64,000 bases of DNA from Lepus europaeus (GCF_033115175.1 NC_084831.1:80237502-80301501), one strand, 5' to 3'. Shown: positions 18,996 through 31,559, numbered from the stretch's first letter. Notes: a model not told the origin generated them from the letters alone. Made by a program: numbers and translations.

Positions 18996-20263
18996 AAGGG
19001 CGGAGCCAAGATGGCAGAATAGTGAGGGCATGCACCGATAGTCTGGGAAAAGATAGTTTAATAAAAGTGGAGTTACTGTAGCCTCAGAAAAAGGCTCAGG
19101 GAAAAATTGCAGAGGAAACTCTCCCGGATCTAGTGGATGTGACACAGAGGACCTATGGGGAGAGCAAGGTCACCCACCGCGTGGAAGCCCAGCCCCGCCG
19201 CAGAGCCGCCGCCGGAGCCCAGCCACCGTGGGGAACCCAGCCGCCACGGGGAGCCCAGCTGTGGGAGCCCAGCTGCAGGGGCAGGAGCCCAGCCGCAGAA
19301 TCCACACGCCAGCACTGAAAGGGGAGCTCTGGAAACCAAGGTGAGACAGGGCGCTCGTCGGGCACCACTGCACCAGCCACCGCCGCCCTTCCCCTAACCC
19401 ACCCTGGGACGGACATTGAGACACGCATGACCAAGTGAGGGAGGAAATAGAAAATGGAACAGAGTGAGTAGCACCTGCGGAAAGAGTGCGCAATTCAGGG
19501 GGACTAATTGAGGGACTAAACAATCCAGGATCCCTCCCCCAAATCGGAGCTGCAGCGGGCGGGAAGCAGCCATCTTGTTTGTTTACATTCGGGCTTAAAG
19601 GAGAGCTGCTTCCCCTGCCACACTAACCTTCGGGGGCGGAGCCCAAAGGTGGAGTGGAGCAACACGACACCTTGCGAAGGGGCAGGCAGTGAGGGAGGGC
19701 AGCTCAAAACCCTGACGCCAGTCTACTCAAGTTACCAGAAAAAAAAAAAAAATCTGAAAAGCGCCCTCGGGAAGAGAGCAGGATCCAGGGGGCGAACTGA
19801 GGGATCAAAAACGCCAGGATCCTTAGGAACCGCCCAACCCACAATCAGAGCTGCAGCAGGAAGAGTGCAGCCATCCTGTTTGTTTACATTCGGGCTTAAA
19901 GGAGGCTGGCCTCTGCTCCAAAGGGGGAAGCAGCAGGGGCAGAGTCCAAAGGTGGTCTGGAGCTACTTGACACTCCTCATGCAGGAGGTGCAGTGAGAGA
20001 GAGTGGCTAACCAATGAACCCCAGGCACAGACACATAAGGGCAAACATAGGAACAAGGAAACCGGCCCCTAAGGGGTGGAGATTGACACTGCAAAGCCCT
20101 GACACCAACCCACGCAAGCTACAAAAATAAATAAATAAATAAATAAATAAGTAAAAAATAAACAAACTCTAGAAGCAGAGCAGCCTGCTTACACTGGATA
20201 TTGGTACAGACTCACAGCAGTCTATAGCAGAGGGAAATCAACCAGAAAAACCACCCAGACAGA
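18996..20263 (+). promoter_or_regulatory. LINE-1 5' UTR with internal promoter and tandem monomers
   Basis: It opens with GGGCGGAGCCAAGATGGCAG, which holds an AAGATGGC core like the YY1 site at the start of many mammalian LINE-1s. Two related monomers follow (about 19,481-19,753 and 19,762-20,125). They share GTTTACATTCGGGCTTAAAG 301 bp apart. An (AAAT)n stretch lies at 20,125-20,162. Promoter activity is inferred from the family. Confidence 0.7.
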
Positions 20264-21291
20264 ATGCCAAAAAACAAAACAAAAACCCACAATAAGAATA
20301 CAGAAGAACATATAAACTCGCCAATGGAGCAAACTAAACCAACCATAACAGAGGCTGAAGAAGAATTTAAAACCATGCCAGAAAAAGAATTCAGAAAATT
20401 AATAATCAGATTACTTATAAATAATGAGAAACAGTGTCGAGAGCTGAACGAAAAACAAGCCCAAGGATTAGAGATCCTAAAGACAAGCCAGAATGAAATA
20501 CTGGAAATGAAAAACTCAATTGACCATATAAAAAACACCGTGGAATCCCTCGGAAATCGAACAGATGAAATAGAAGACCGAATATCAGAATTTGAAGACA
20601 AACTTCCAGAAATAATACAGTCAGTTCAAACGCAGGAAGAAGAAATTAAAAAATATGGTCGGAGACCTACAAGATTCAATCAAACGCTGTAATGTTCGGA
20701 TAATAGGAGTCCCTGAAGGGGTGGAAAGAGGGAATGGATTGGAAGGTGTTTTCAATGAAATAACATCAGAAAACTTCAAAGAAAGACAGCTGGATAACAA
20801 CAGCCAAATTCAACAGATAGCCAGGACTCCGTATAGGGTAGACCAGAAGAGAAAATCACCGTGACACATTGTGGCAACACTCAGCTCAGTGACACACAAA
20901 GAACAAATCCTAAAATGTGCCAGAGAAAAAACGACAAATCACATTCAGGGGTAAGTTAATCCAACTCACCACAGACTTCTCATCGCAAACACTACAGGCA
21001 AGGAGACAATGGCATGATATATTTCAAGTTTTAAAAGACAAACAATGCCAACCTAGAATACTATACCCTGCAAAGCTATCATTTATGAATGAAAGGGAAA
21101 TAAAGATCTTCCAAGACAAACAGAAACTAAAAGAATTTGTATCCACACATCCAACCCTACAACACTTGCTCAAAGACGTGCTGCACACAGAAATACAAAA
21201 ACAAGAACTTCACTACAAAAAAAAAAGCGAATGTAGAGTAACCTACAAACAAAGTTCAAAATACATAAACAGCTCGTTTCAGGAATCATGA
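20264..21291 (+). pseudogene. LINE-1 ORF1 (RNA-binding chaperone), frameshifted
   Basis: ORF1 proteins form coiled-coil trimers that coat LINE-1 RNA. Here three pieces lie in three frames: 20,264 to about 20,690 (coiled-coil part, with EIKKYGR at its end), about 20,655-20,864 (RRM part, NVRIIGVPEGVE) and about 20,900-21,291 (C-terminal domain, QARRQWHDIFQVLKDK and RILYPAKLSF). Two frameshifts and a TGA at 20,862-20,864, probably from CGA, break it. Its end shares bases with the ORF2 start. Confidence 0.88.
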
Positions 21292-24200
21292 ATGGGAAAA
21301 GACAGCACTTAACAGTAATCACACTGAATGTGAATGGTCTTAATTCTACTACCAAAAGACATAGACTAGCTGATTGGATCAAGAAAGAGAATCCATCTAT
21401 ATGCTGCCTTCAGGAGACACACCTTATCAGCAAAGATGTACACAGACTGAAAGTGAAAGGATGGAAAAAGATACTCCAAGCTAACAGAAATGAAAAAAGA
21501 GCTGGTGTGGCCATCCTGATATCAGACAAAATAGACTTTAACATAAAAACTATTAAAAGAGACAGAGAAGGGCACTTTATAATGATTAAAGGGTCTATCC
21601 AATAGGAAGACATTACTATTATAAATGTATATGCACCTAATTACAGGGCGCCTGGCTACCTGAAAGAATTACTAAAGGATTTAAAGAGAGATATAGATTC
21701 AAATACAATAGTAACAGGGGACTTCAACACCCCACTCTCACCAATAGACAGATCAACCAGACAGAAATTCAACAAGGAAACAACAGAGTTAATTGACGCT
21801 ATAGACCAAATAGACCTAATAGATATCTTCAGAACCTTCCACCCCACAGCCACAGAGTTCACATATTTCTCCCCAGTACATGGAACGTTCTCTAGGATTG
21901 ACCATATGCCAGGCCATAAAGGGAGCCTCAACAAATTCAAAAAAATTGAAACTATACCATGCAGCTTCTCAGACCATAGCGCAGTGGAACTCGAAATCAA
22001 CAACCCAAGAATCTCTATACCATATCCAAATATATGGAGAATGGACAACATGATCCTAAACGAACAGTGGGTCATCGAAGAAATTAAAAGAGAAATCAAA
22101 AGATTTCTAGAAACAAATGAAAATGATAACACAACCTATCAAAACCTGTGGGACACAGTAAAAGCAGTGCTAAGAGGAAAGTTTATAGCAATTGGTGCCT
22201 ATATCAAGAAGCTAGAAAGGAACCAAACAAATGAACTCTCCATGTACCTCAAGGATTTAGAAAAACAGCAGCAAGTCAAGCCCAAATCCGGCAGGAGGAA
22301 AGAAATACTAAAGATCAGAGAAGAAATAAACAGAATTGAAACCAAAAAAACAATACAAAAGATCAACAAAACCAGGAGCTGGTTCTTTGAAAAAATAAAC
22401 AAAATCAACACACCATTGGCCCAACTAATCAAAAAAAGGAGAGAGAAGACCCAAATCTGTAAAGTCAAAGATAGTAATGGAAATGTAACAACAGACACAA
22501 CAGAAATAAAAAGAATCATTAGAAACCACTACAAAGAGATGTATGCTAACAAATTGGGGAACCTGGAAGAAATGGATAGATTCCTGGACACATACAACCT
22601 TCCTAAACTGAGCCATGAAGATATAGAAAATCTAAACAGACCCATAACCATGGAAGAAATTGAATCAGTAATAAACGCACTACCAAAAAAGAAGAGCCCA
22701 GGACCAGATGGCTTCACTGCTGAATTTTACCATTTAGAGAACAACTAACCTCAGTTCTTCTCAAATTATTCAAAACGATTGAAAGGGAGGGAACCCTCCC
22801 AAATTCTTTCTACGAAGCCAATATCACCTTAATTCCTAAGCCCGGAAAGACACAACAGAGAAAGAAAACTACAGACCTATCTCCCTGATGAACATAGATG
22901 CAAAAATACTCAACAAAATTCTGGCAAACAGAATCCAACTGCACATCAGAAAGATCATTCACCCGGACCAAGTGGGATTTATCCCTGGTATGCAAGGATG
23001 GTTCAATATTTGAAAGTCAATCAATGTAATACATCACATTAATAAATTGAGAAACAAAAATCATATGATTATTTTAATAGATGCAGAGAAAGCATTTGAC
23101 AAAATACAACACCCTTTCATGATGAAAACCCTAAGCAAATTGAGGTTAGAAGGAACATTCCTCAACACAATTAAGGCAGTCTATGATAAACCAATGGCCA
23201 GCATCATATTGAATGGGGAAAAGTTGGAGGCATTTCCATTGAAAACTGGCACCAGACAGGGATGCCCACTCTCACCATTGCTGTTCAATATAGTCCTAGA
23301 AGTGTTAGCCAGGGCCATCAGGCAAGAAAAAGAAATTAAAGGGATACAAATGGGAAAGGAGGAAGTTAAACTATTCTTATTTGCAGATGACATGATACTA
23401 TATTTAGGGGACCCGATAAACTCCTATAAGAGACTATTGGAACTCATAGAAGAGTTTGGTAAAGTAGCAGGATACAAAGTCAATGCTCAGAAATCAGCAG
23501 CCTTCGTATACACAGATAATGCCAGGGCCGAGGAAGAACTTATAAGATCAATCCCATTCACAATAGCCACAAAAACAATAAAGTATCTTGGAATAAATTT
23601 AACCAAGGATGTCAAAGACCTCTACGATGAAAATTACAAAACACTAAAGAGAAATAGAAGATGACACAAAAAAATGGAAAAACCTGCCATGCTCATGGAT
23701 TGGAAGAATCAATATCATCAAAATGTCCATTCTCCCAAAAGCAATTTACAAGTTCAATGCAATACCAATCAAAATACCAAAGTCATTCTTCAAAGACCTA
23801 GAAAAAACGATGCTGAAATTCATATGGAGAAACAGGAGACCGAGAATAGCTAAAGCAATCCTTTACAATAAAAATAAGGCTGGAGGCATCACAATTCCAG
23901 ACTTCAAGACATACTACAGGGCAGTTATAATCAAAACAGCCTGGTACTGGTACAAAAACAGAGGGATAGACCAATGGAACGGAATAGAAACACCAGAGAT
24001 CAATCCAAACATCTATAACCAACTCATACTCGACAAAGGACCTAAAACCAACCCCTGGAACAAGGACAGCCTCTTCAACAAATGGTACTGGTAAAACTGG
24101 ATGTCCACATGTCGAAGTATGAAGCAAGACCCCTATCTTACACCTTATACAAAAATCCACTCAACATGGATCATAGAACTAGAGATGCGCCGTGACACCA

Positions 24201-25105
24201 TGAAACTAATTGAGAGCATAGGTGAAACCCTTCAAGATATTGGAACAGGCGAAGAATTCCTGGAGAAGACCCCAGAGGCACGGGTAATCAGAGATAAAAT
24301 AAACAAATGGGATTACCTCAAATTGAAGAGTTTCTTTACAGCAAAGGAAACAGTCAAGAAAGTGAAGAGGCAACCAACAGAATGGGAGACGTTATTCGCA
24401 AATTACACAACAGATAAAGGATTAACAACTAGAATCTACAAAATGATCAAAAAACACCACAGAATCAAAACAAACAACCCAATAAAAAAATGGGCCAAGG
24501 ACCTTAACAGACATTTTTCAAAAGAGGAAATCCAAATGGCCAACAGACACATGAAAAAATGCTCAGGATCCCTAGCCATCAGGGAAATGCAGATCAAAAC
24601 CACAATGAGGTTTCACCTCACCCCAGTTAGATTGGCTTACATACAGAAATCAACCAACAACAGATTCTGGCGAGGATGTGGGGAAAAAGGGACACTAATC
24701 CACTGTTGGTGGGAATGCAAACTGGTAAAGCCACTATGGAAGACAGTGTGGAGAGTCCTCAGAAACCTGAATATAGCACTACCACAGGACCCAGCCATCC
24801 CACTCCTTGGAATTTATCCAAATGGAATTAAAGGGGAGAAAAAAAGAGCCATTTGCACCTCAATATTTGTTGCAGCTCAATTCACAATAGCTAAGACATG
24901 GAATCAACCTAAATATCCATCAACGGATGGCTGGATAAAGAAACTATGGGATATGTACTCTATGGAACACTATATAGCAGTAAAAAACAATGAAATCTGG
25001 GCATTTACAACAAAATGGAGGAAGCTGGAAAACATCATGCTGAGTAAAATAAGCCAGTCCAAAAGGGACAAATATCATATGTTCTCCCTGATCGATGGCA
25101 ACTAA
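21288..25105 (+). pseudogene. LINE-1 ORF2 (endonuclease and reverse transcriptase), broken
   Basis: ORF2 makes the nick and copies the RNA at the target. The endonuclease part shows [26 protein letters not shown] and [10 protein letters not shown]. The reverse transcriptase shows [34 protein letters not shown] and the FADD catalytic box. The C-terminal part has the [14 protein letters not shown] cysteine motif. Lesions: TAG at 21,603-21,605, a frameshift near 22,730, another near 23,655 and TAA at 24,092-24,094. The last 334 codons before the stop are open. Confidence 0.92.
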
Positions 25106-26314
25106 ATGAGCATCTAAAATGATACCCATTGAAGTGAAATGGACACTATGAGAGACAATGACATGATCAGCCCTTGTCTAGACTGTTGAGGAACAACTTA
25201 CTGTTTTATTCCTTTTAGTAATTTTGTTGTTGTGGTTGTTGTTGTTGTTGCTCTGTTTGTTCTACATAACACCACTGGTTGAACTCTGTAATCAATGCAC
25301 AATCATTCTTAGGCATTTAAAATTAACAGAAAACTGATCTATGTTAAACATAGGAGTGAATAAGAGAGGGAGGAGATACATAGGTTGGCACATGCTCACT
25401 CAGACTTACCTCCAATGGTGGAACTAGAAATGTGCCAGGGGATTTCAAATCAATCTTACCAAGGAGGCAGGTACCAATGCCAGCGCACTTGGTAAAGTGA
25501 TAAGTATAAATACACAACCGATCAAAAAGATAGGGTATGTGTCGAAGAGATTTCACAAATAAGACCAGTGTAAGCAAATAATGAAGGATAGAATTAAAAG
25601 GGAGAGAATGATCCTGTGGGGGAAGCAGGACACACAGCAGACTCATAGAATGGCAAATGCCCAAAACAGCACTCCTGCCTCAGAATCAATCCTTGGGACA
25701 TTCGGATCTGGCTAAAAGGTCCATGAGAGTCTCACAGGCATGGAAATCCATGACACGGTGGCAAAAAACAATCTAAATGAAAGACCCTGGTGAACAAGAC
25801 CCCAGCAGAAGGAACAGGCTATCAAGGAGAGAGGCGCCTTTCTCTGAAGGGAGGAAGGAACCTCCACTGTGACACAGCCTTGACTAAACAAGTTCAGAGT
25901 CGGTGAACTCAAGGAACTTCCACAGCCTAGACAGCTCATAGCAAGAGTCTCGGGTGATTGCTGATGTCATAAATAAGAGTGCCAATTATTAAATCAACAA
26001 CGGGAGTCACTGGGTACATGCTCCCCACGTAGGATCTCTGTCCTTAATGTGTTTTACTATGAAACTTAAAAACACTACTAGTTGAACAATACCCTATACC
26101 TTGTGCGGTTGTGTGAATGCAGCCTGTTGAAATCCTTGCTTAGTATATACTAAGTTGATCTTCAGTATATGAAGGTAATTGAAAATGAAACTCAATAAAG
26201 GGCGGGATGGGAGAGGGAGAGGGGAGGGCCACGGGAGGGAGGGAGGTTGGGGGGGAAGCCACAACAATACAAAAGTTGCACTTTGTAAATTCACATTTAT
26301 GAAATAAAAAAAAA
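25106..26314 (+). other. LINE-1 3' UTR with G-rich tract
   Basis: This is about 1.2 kb of non-coding sequence with a (TTG)n stretch near 25,224-25,250. A purine tract at about 26,200-26,265 has many runs of three or more G. It ends with ATGAAATAAA and poly-A. Confidence 0.85.
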
Positions 26315-26465
26315 GAAAATGAATCTTGATGTGAATGGAATGGGAGAGGGAGCAGGAGTTGGGAGGGTTGCGGGTAGGAGGGAAGTTATGGAGGGGGGGT
26401 GAGCCATTGTAATCCATAAGCTGTACTTTAGAAATTTATATTTACTAAATAAAAGTTAAAAAAAA
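26315..26465 (+). mobile_element. Older LINE-1 3' end, part 2
   Basis: It continues the element that stops at 18,995: GAAAATGAATCTTGATGTGA, a G-rich tract at 26,336-26,402 and AAATAAAAGTTAAAAAAA at the end. Confidence 0.85.
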
Positions 26466-27144
26466 TTCTAATAGTATAAAAGAAAAAACTTATTTCAATC
26501 TAGCCCCATCAAATAAATTTACAAATATTCTCAAACCATAAACTTGATTTAGGGAAATTACATGTTGCATCCATATACCTTTATTTAGCTTGCACACATA
26601 AAGAAGCCTACTATATAGCAAAAGTGGGGGAAATAGTCTATGACATGACTCTAACCAAAATGAATATATACTTACCTTTGTCTGCAATGGAACCTGCAAA
26701 TGCTTGAGCAACTTATAACTTAAGCTGTACTATTAGGAGTATTTATCTTGAAAAAGTGTACAATGGAGACTGAAATGGAGATATAATTTTGGAGGCTATT
26801 AAAGGAATCTACCCCAGAGGTAATGAATTAATATTGATAAATGATAAGTAGTAATAGGTATGGAAAGAAGACAGTGAATTTCATTTACCTCTCTACCTCT
26901 TTTACTATCAAATCCAAGTACCAAATTTACTTTAAAGATACTAAGTATCAGACATTTTAGTCCTAACTCTTAGCTCTGCAATGGAAATATTCTCATTAAT
27001 TTTGAATGTAAACAGTCTAAGTAAATTTTAAGTCATCCAGGCATGAACTTCACACTGTACCATTACCAAAATATGAGTGATTCTTAACCCATATTTATAA
27101 AATTAATATATTTTCTTTCATGCATAACAAAAATAATAAAAACA
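26466..27144. other. Intergenic, nothing recognised
   Basis: AT-rich single-copy-looking sequence. No coding exon, repeat or signal could be supported. Confidence 0.5.
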
Positions 27145-27400
27145 AGATTTATTGAGCTATAACTTATTATATGCCAATTATTATAGTGGGCACTTACCAT
27201 ATAAATTTTCTGTTTAGCCTTATTGCTTTAGTAATGCAAAGCAGGCATAGTAATATAAGCCCACTTAACTAAAAAGAGAACTGAGGCTCAGAAATGCGAA
27301 ATAATATGTCCAACACAAAGACCAAAGCTAGTGATGCAGAGATGCAAACTGAGGTATGACTAATTCCAAATCCTCTGCTCTTCCTTTACCACTGTAATTG
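27145..27400 (-). repeat. MIR-type SINE fragment
   Basis: It runs in reverse MIR order: GATTTATTGAGC, GAGAACTGAGGCTCAGAAATG, then TCCAACACAAAGACCAAAGC and CCTCTGCTCTTCC. Confidence 0.65.
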
Positions 27401-27647
27401 CTTCCACTAAATATCATCTACCTAGCTATCCCAAAAATAAATCTTGAGTTCCTAGTGGGTTTGATATTGACATTGATAGTTCTCATTGTTAAAATATATT
27501 TATTTTTTAGAAACATGAATTTATTTTTATAAATAAATATTTTTATAAATAACTGTGATAAGCTATGCTATATCTTAGAGTTTTTGGGAACAATCACATA
27601 ACCTCTTTAAATCCCAGTTTATAAAATGAAGTTAATAACACTATTGA

Positions 27648-28013
27648 ATGAGACCAGCGCTGTGGCATAGTGGGTAAAGCTGCTGCCTGCAGTGTTGGCG
27701 TCCCATACAGGCACCAGTTTGAGTCCCAGCTGCTCAAATTCCAATCCAGTTTCCTGTTAATATGCCTAGGAGGGAAGTGGAGGATGGATCAAGTGCTTGG
27801 GCCCTGTACCCGTGTGGAAGACCCAGAGGAAACTCCTGGCTCCTGGCTTCAGCCAAGCTCAGACCTAGTCATTGCAGCCATTTGAACAGTGAACCAATGG
27901 ATGGAAGATTTGCTCGCTCTCTCTCTTCCTCTCTCTCTCTCTCTCTCTCTCTCTGCCTCTGCTTCTGCCTCTCTGTAACTCTGTCTTTCCAATAAATAAA
28001 TAAATTTTTAAAG
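27648..28013 (+). mobile_element. C-SINE
   Basis: GAGACCAGCGCTGTGGCATAG opens it. A CT-rich part at 27,915-27,960 and CCAATAAATAAATAAATT close it. Confidence 0.87.
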
Positions 28014-29850
28014 TGCTAATGCTACTTATCTCATGTAATTATTTTATTAATTGAGGTATTTTTAATTAGTCATACATTAGTTGATATTAAATGAAATAAA
28101 ACAAAGTGACTAGGAAAGTGTCTATCATGTAGTTGGTATTCAGAAAATATTAGCATTTTCTGCTCTATTTCATAAATACTTTACTGTTACTAGAGTTCAA
28201 GTCTTTGATGAGAAACCCCAAGTCTCTATAGCCTTTACAGCACAAAAGAATAACAACCTTGATAACCCCTTATACACAACCATGGATCACCCACAATCTG
28301 TTTCAAAGGTATCTACAAAAGTTTTATTTTTCTTCATTAAAGTAACAATATGAGAATCCTCTAACCGCTCAACACTGGATTCATACACAGTACTCCTAGT
28401 TTATAACAATTATTTTTTTAGGCTTGCCTGACACCTAGTGGAATGATTGTAGTCCTTCAAAAGACTTAAAATACACATTTTTAAAAGTCTAATAACATTC
28501 CATTAAATAAAAGACTAATATCTAAGACAGATGTTCAAAATTAAAAAGCAAAATCAAGTATTAAATACTTCCAGATACCTTATCTCATTCATTCATTTGT
28601 CCAAAATACATAATGCCTACTATGTGCTGGGCATGTATTATATGATCCTTGATCTTTTGGAGTTTATAGATTAGAAGGGATTAAGTTATTAAACAGATTA
28701 TCATATAAATTAATGTAAGTATAAACTATTTAGAGCTATGAGGAACTTAGAATCCTTAAATATAGTAGGGAGTTTAGGAAGGGCCTTTCTGAGAAAGCAA
28801 TTAACCAAGTTCTAAAGTCTCTGCCCTTGGTGGGGAACCCAGGCTAAGGACAGGAACTGCTCAGTAGACATGAAATATGCACATGCATATGTCATTCTGG
28901 CTGCATAACCATGACTGGTTGAAGAGGAACAAAAATAATAAATGGCACTTTTGTCCTACCCAAGCCAGCAGTCCTGGTGAATAGGCCAGATTCTTTAAAG
29001 GGGACTGACAAAGGCACAGGCAAGCTAAACATTAAATAGTTAGGATTTTCCAGATTAAATGTAGATCAAAAAGGGAGGTGGAGACCATCAAAAGGATGAA
29101 AAGTCTGGGCTCAGGAGGTTCATAGAGCAATTAAGCCAAAGTAAATGGTGTAAGAGATTCAAGCTTAGCCTATAAAATATAATCCCAAGTAGTATTATCT
29201 ACCAGATCCTCCAGGAAACCCACTTTCAGATACAGGCATATGCTGTATAAACATGGGCAGAATGCCTTCAGCAGCTACTAATGGCAGTGCAGGATGGGGA
29301 GGCAGAAGGAAGGGCTAAAGTTAGATGCAGGTAGGAAGGGCCACTACTGTTGCTTGCTTAATCTTCCTCCCTCATGAGTGCCAGGTCGCACACCTCCTAT
29401 GATGTACAGGACAAAGGGTTCCAGGGACACAAGAGACAGGGTAGAGGTGCAGGTAAGAACAACTGCTCCTCTTCAACCACCCCCTGTTATGAGCTCCGGG
29501 GCACTGTGTTTCCACAGCCCAGGAACTTGAGGGACACTTCAAATGCATAGAGGCAGAAACTTAGAAACAGCTTTGTTTCTTGTCCTCTTGTCTCAGATGG
29601 GTAAAACTATTTGCAGCATGTACCTCTTTGGAGTGCATCATCAGGCACTGGGAATGTTTTAACTCTCAGATCTTAAAGAAAAAAGCAAAACTGTTTACTG
29701 TTTTAAAATGCCCATTTAGAAAACAACTAGCCCAAAGTCAGCCTACTTGCAGGCATGAGATAAGACCAAGCCTTTAATTATTCCAAGCCATCTATGATAG
29801 ACGAAGTCTCTAAGGAGAATCCTTCCACCTTCCTATAAAGACTGAGATAC
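28014..29850. other. Intergenic with one ancient repeat
   Basis: About 28,588-28,830 holds ATAATGCCTACTATGTGCTG and following text of an old unassigned repeat. The remainder shows no gene or repeat that I can support. Confidence 0.4.
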
Positions 29851-30058
29851 CATGCTAGCACTGTAGCACAGTAGGCTAAGCCTCTGCCTGCAGTGTTCAC
29901 ACCCCATATGTGTGCCAGTTTGTGTCCTGGCTGCTCCTTTTCTGATCCAGCTCTCTGCTTATCACCTGGGAAAACAGTGGAAGATAGCCCAAGCGCTTGG
30001 GCCCCTTCACCCCTGTGAGAGACCCAGCGAAAGCTCCTGGCTTCAGATCAGCCAGTTA
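29851..30058 (+). mobile_element. C-SINE, 3' part missing
   Basis: GCTAGCACTGTAGCACAGTAGGC to CTCCTGGCTTCAGATCAGCC is recognisable. The CT-rich part and tail are lost. Confidence 0.75.
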
Positions 30059-30569
30059 TTTTGGGAATAGCCTTGCTACTTGGGATGCCAATTCTTTTCA
30101 CCTTATTGTTCACCTGCTTACCTCCACTAAGAGTACAGTGCCATGGCTAGACTTTAGTTGGCTTTAACCCTGTTGACTCTATGTAACACAGTGAGGGCTT
30201 ACAAACAGTCCCCTTATTTCCAGGCACAAGCCCATGACAGCCCCCTCTTACCTGCTTGTATGGCTTGTCTCTTCTTGTATAGAGGCTATCAAATACCAGA
30301 TTGTTCTGCAGATGGAACTACAGGTGCAGGACTCCTACTGTGAACCCCTGGAGAAACCTCTGGACAGGAATCTTCTGCTGTGTCCAGTGGCACCCCTCTG
30401 CCCCAGAACTATCATCATCCCTTCTCCCTAATGCAAATTAGGGTTACCTCTTCAAAGTGGGTATTGATGGAGATAGACCCCAGCTAGGTAGACAGGGATC
30501 AGAGGAGCCCTCCCCCACAATCTGGAGATGAGTCTCAGAGGATCTGAGGAAAATCAAGCTGTCTGCTTC

Positions 30570-30932
30570 TGTGAAGGATGTTGTCATGTGCTAGTCCTTG
30601 TAATCAAGGCTTTCTGTGCTGTTGTAACTACTCTAGGTAACAGGAATTTTATGTGTCTTGGGGGAAAGTTCCACATGTTTTCTGTTGTCTTTATTGAGTC
30701 TCAGCTGGAACTTTTATCCAATTAATCAATCTGGACCAATCATGAATGATTCCTTTTTATAACCTGTAAAAAGCCCTAACAATTATCCCTTAACAGTGCC
30801 CTTCCTCAGAGACCCTTCTCAGCCCTTCTGGGAGCTTTTTTCTTTCACTTTTACTTTCTTCCAATAAATTACGTCTGCTTTACACACTCTTCCTTGACCA
30901 TGTTCCTCACTGTTTGTGGACATGAAACATGA
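30570..30932 (+). mobile_element. Candidate solitary retroviral-type LTR
   Basis: GACCAATCA (CCAAT box, near 30,733), TTTTTATAACC (TATA-like, near 30,751) and CCAATAAATT (polyadenylation signal at 30,863-30,868) follow in LTR order, then a T/G-rich stretch ending near ATGAAACA. No internal retroviral genes flank it. Borders are uncertain. Confidence 0.4.
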
Positions 30933-31547
30933 ATATGATGGTGAAAAAGAATTGTAATAACCACAGAATCTTGCAACAATTTTATTACAATATTATAATA
31001 GCCTAAAGGTCATGGCACAGATGGATACATCATTCAGCCATGTTGGATATTTCCAGCTAGTGCTGGTTGCAGGCGCACAACACTGTGGAACTTGCAGTTT
31101 CCACTACTCAGAAAGAGGTGAGGGCTTGATGATATATGGAGGTGTGCTTGTATTGTGCATAGAAAAGGGGGCCTGGCCTATGCACAGGAAAGGAAACAAG
31201 TCTGGCTGGTGCACAGAAGGGGATCCATACAGGCCAACTGCAGCTGTTCCGTGGCAGCTCAGCTGTGGTGGTTGAAACATCAATCTCCTGGAGCTCTAAA
31301 TCATTGACCCATGCTGCCTAACAGGTCAGCAAGGAGCTGTCAGACCCTAGCTCCTCCCCTAGCTACCTATGTTCCCACAACACTACGATTATTCTTCAGA
31401 AACCTGTTGTTGCTGTATGGATGATCTACTAGTTATTTCTTTGTAGGTCATCTATTTGCTATATATTATTCCTTTCTAGATTTTATCTTATTCTTTGCAG
31501 TATTACTATAATCTGCCTAGGGTGCACTTTTTATATATCCTGCCTTG
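30933..31547. other. Intergenic, nothing recognised
   Basis: No exon, repeat or regulatory site could be supported here. The open frame near 31,012-31,275 has no family motif. Confidence 0.4.
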
Positions 31548-31559
31548 ACACTCCTGGTT

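Larger units (their letters stand above)
18996..26314 (+). mobile_element. Full-length LINE-1 (leporid type), inactivated
   Basis: This 7.3-kb unit has a 5' UTR (18,996-20,263), broken ORF1 (20,264-21,291), broken ORF2 (21,288-25,105) and a 3' UTR ending AAATAAAAAAAAA. The perfect target repeat GAAAATGAATCTT lies at 18,983-18,995 and 26,315-26,327. It sits in sense inside an older LINE-1 3' end. The lesions in both ORFs mean it cannot move by itself. Confidence 0.95.

Noticed and set aside
20264..25105. The LINE-1 as an active element
   Set aside because: ORF1 has two frameshifts and a stop, ORF2 has two frameshifts and two stops, so no complete protein can be made.
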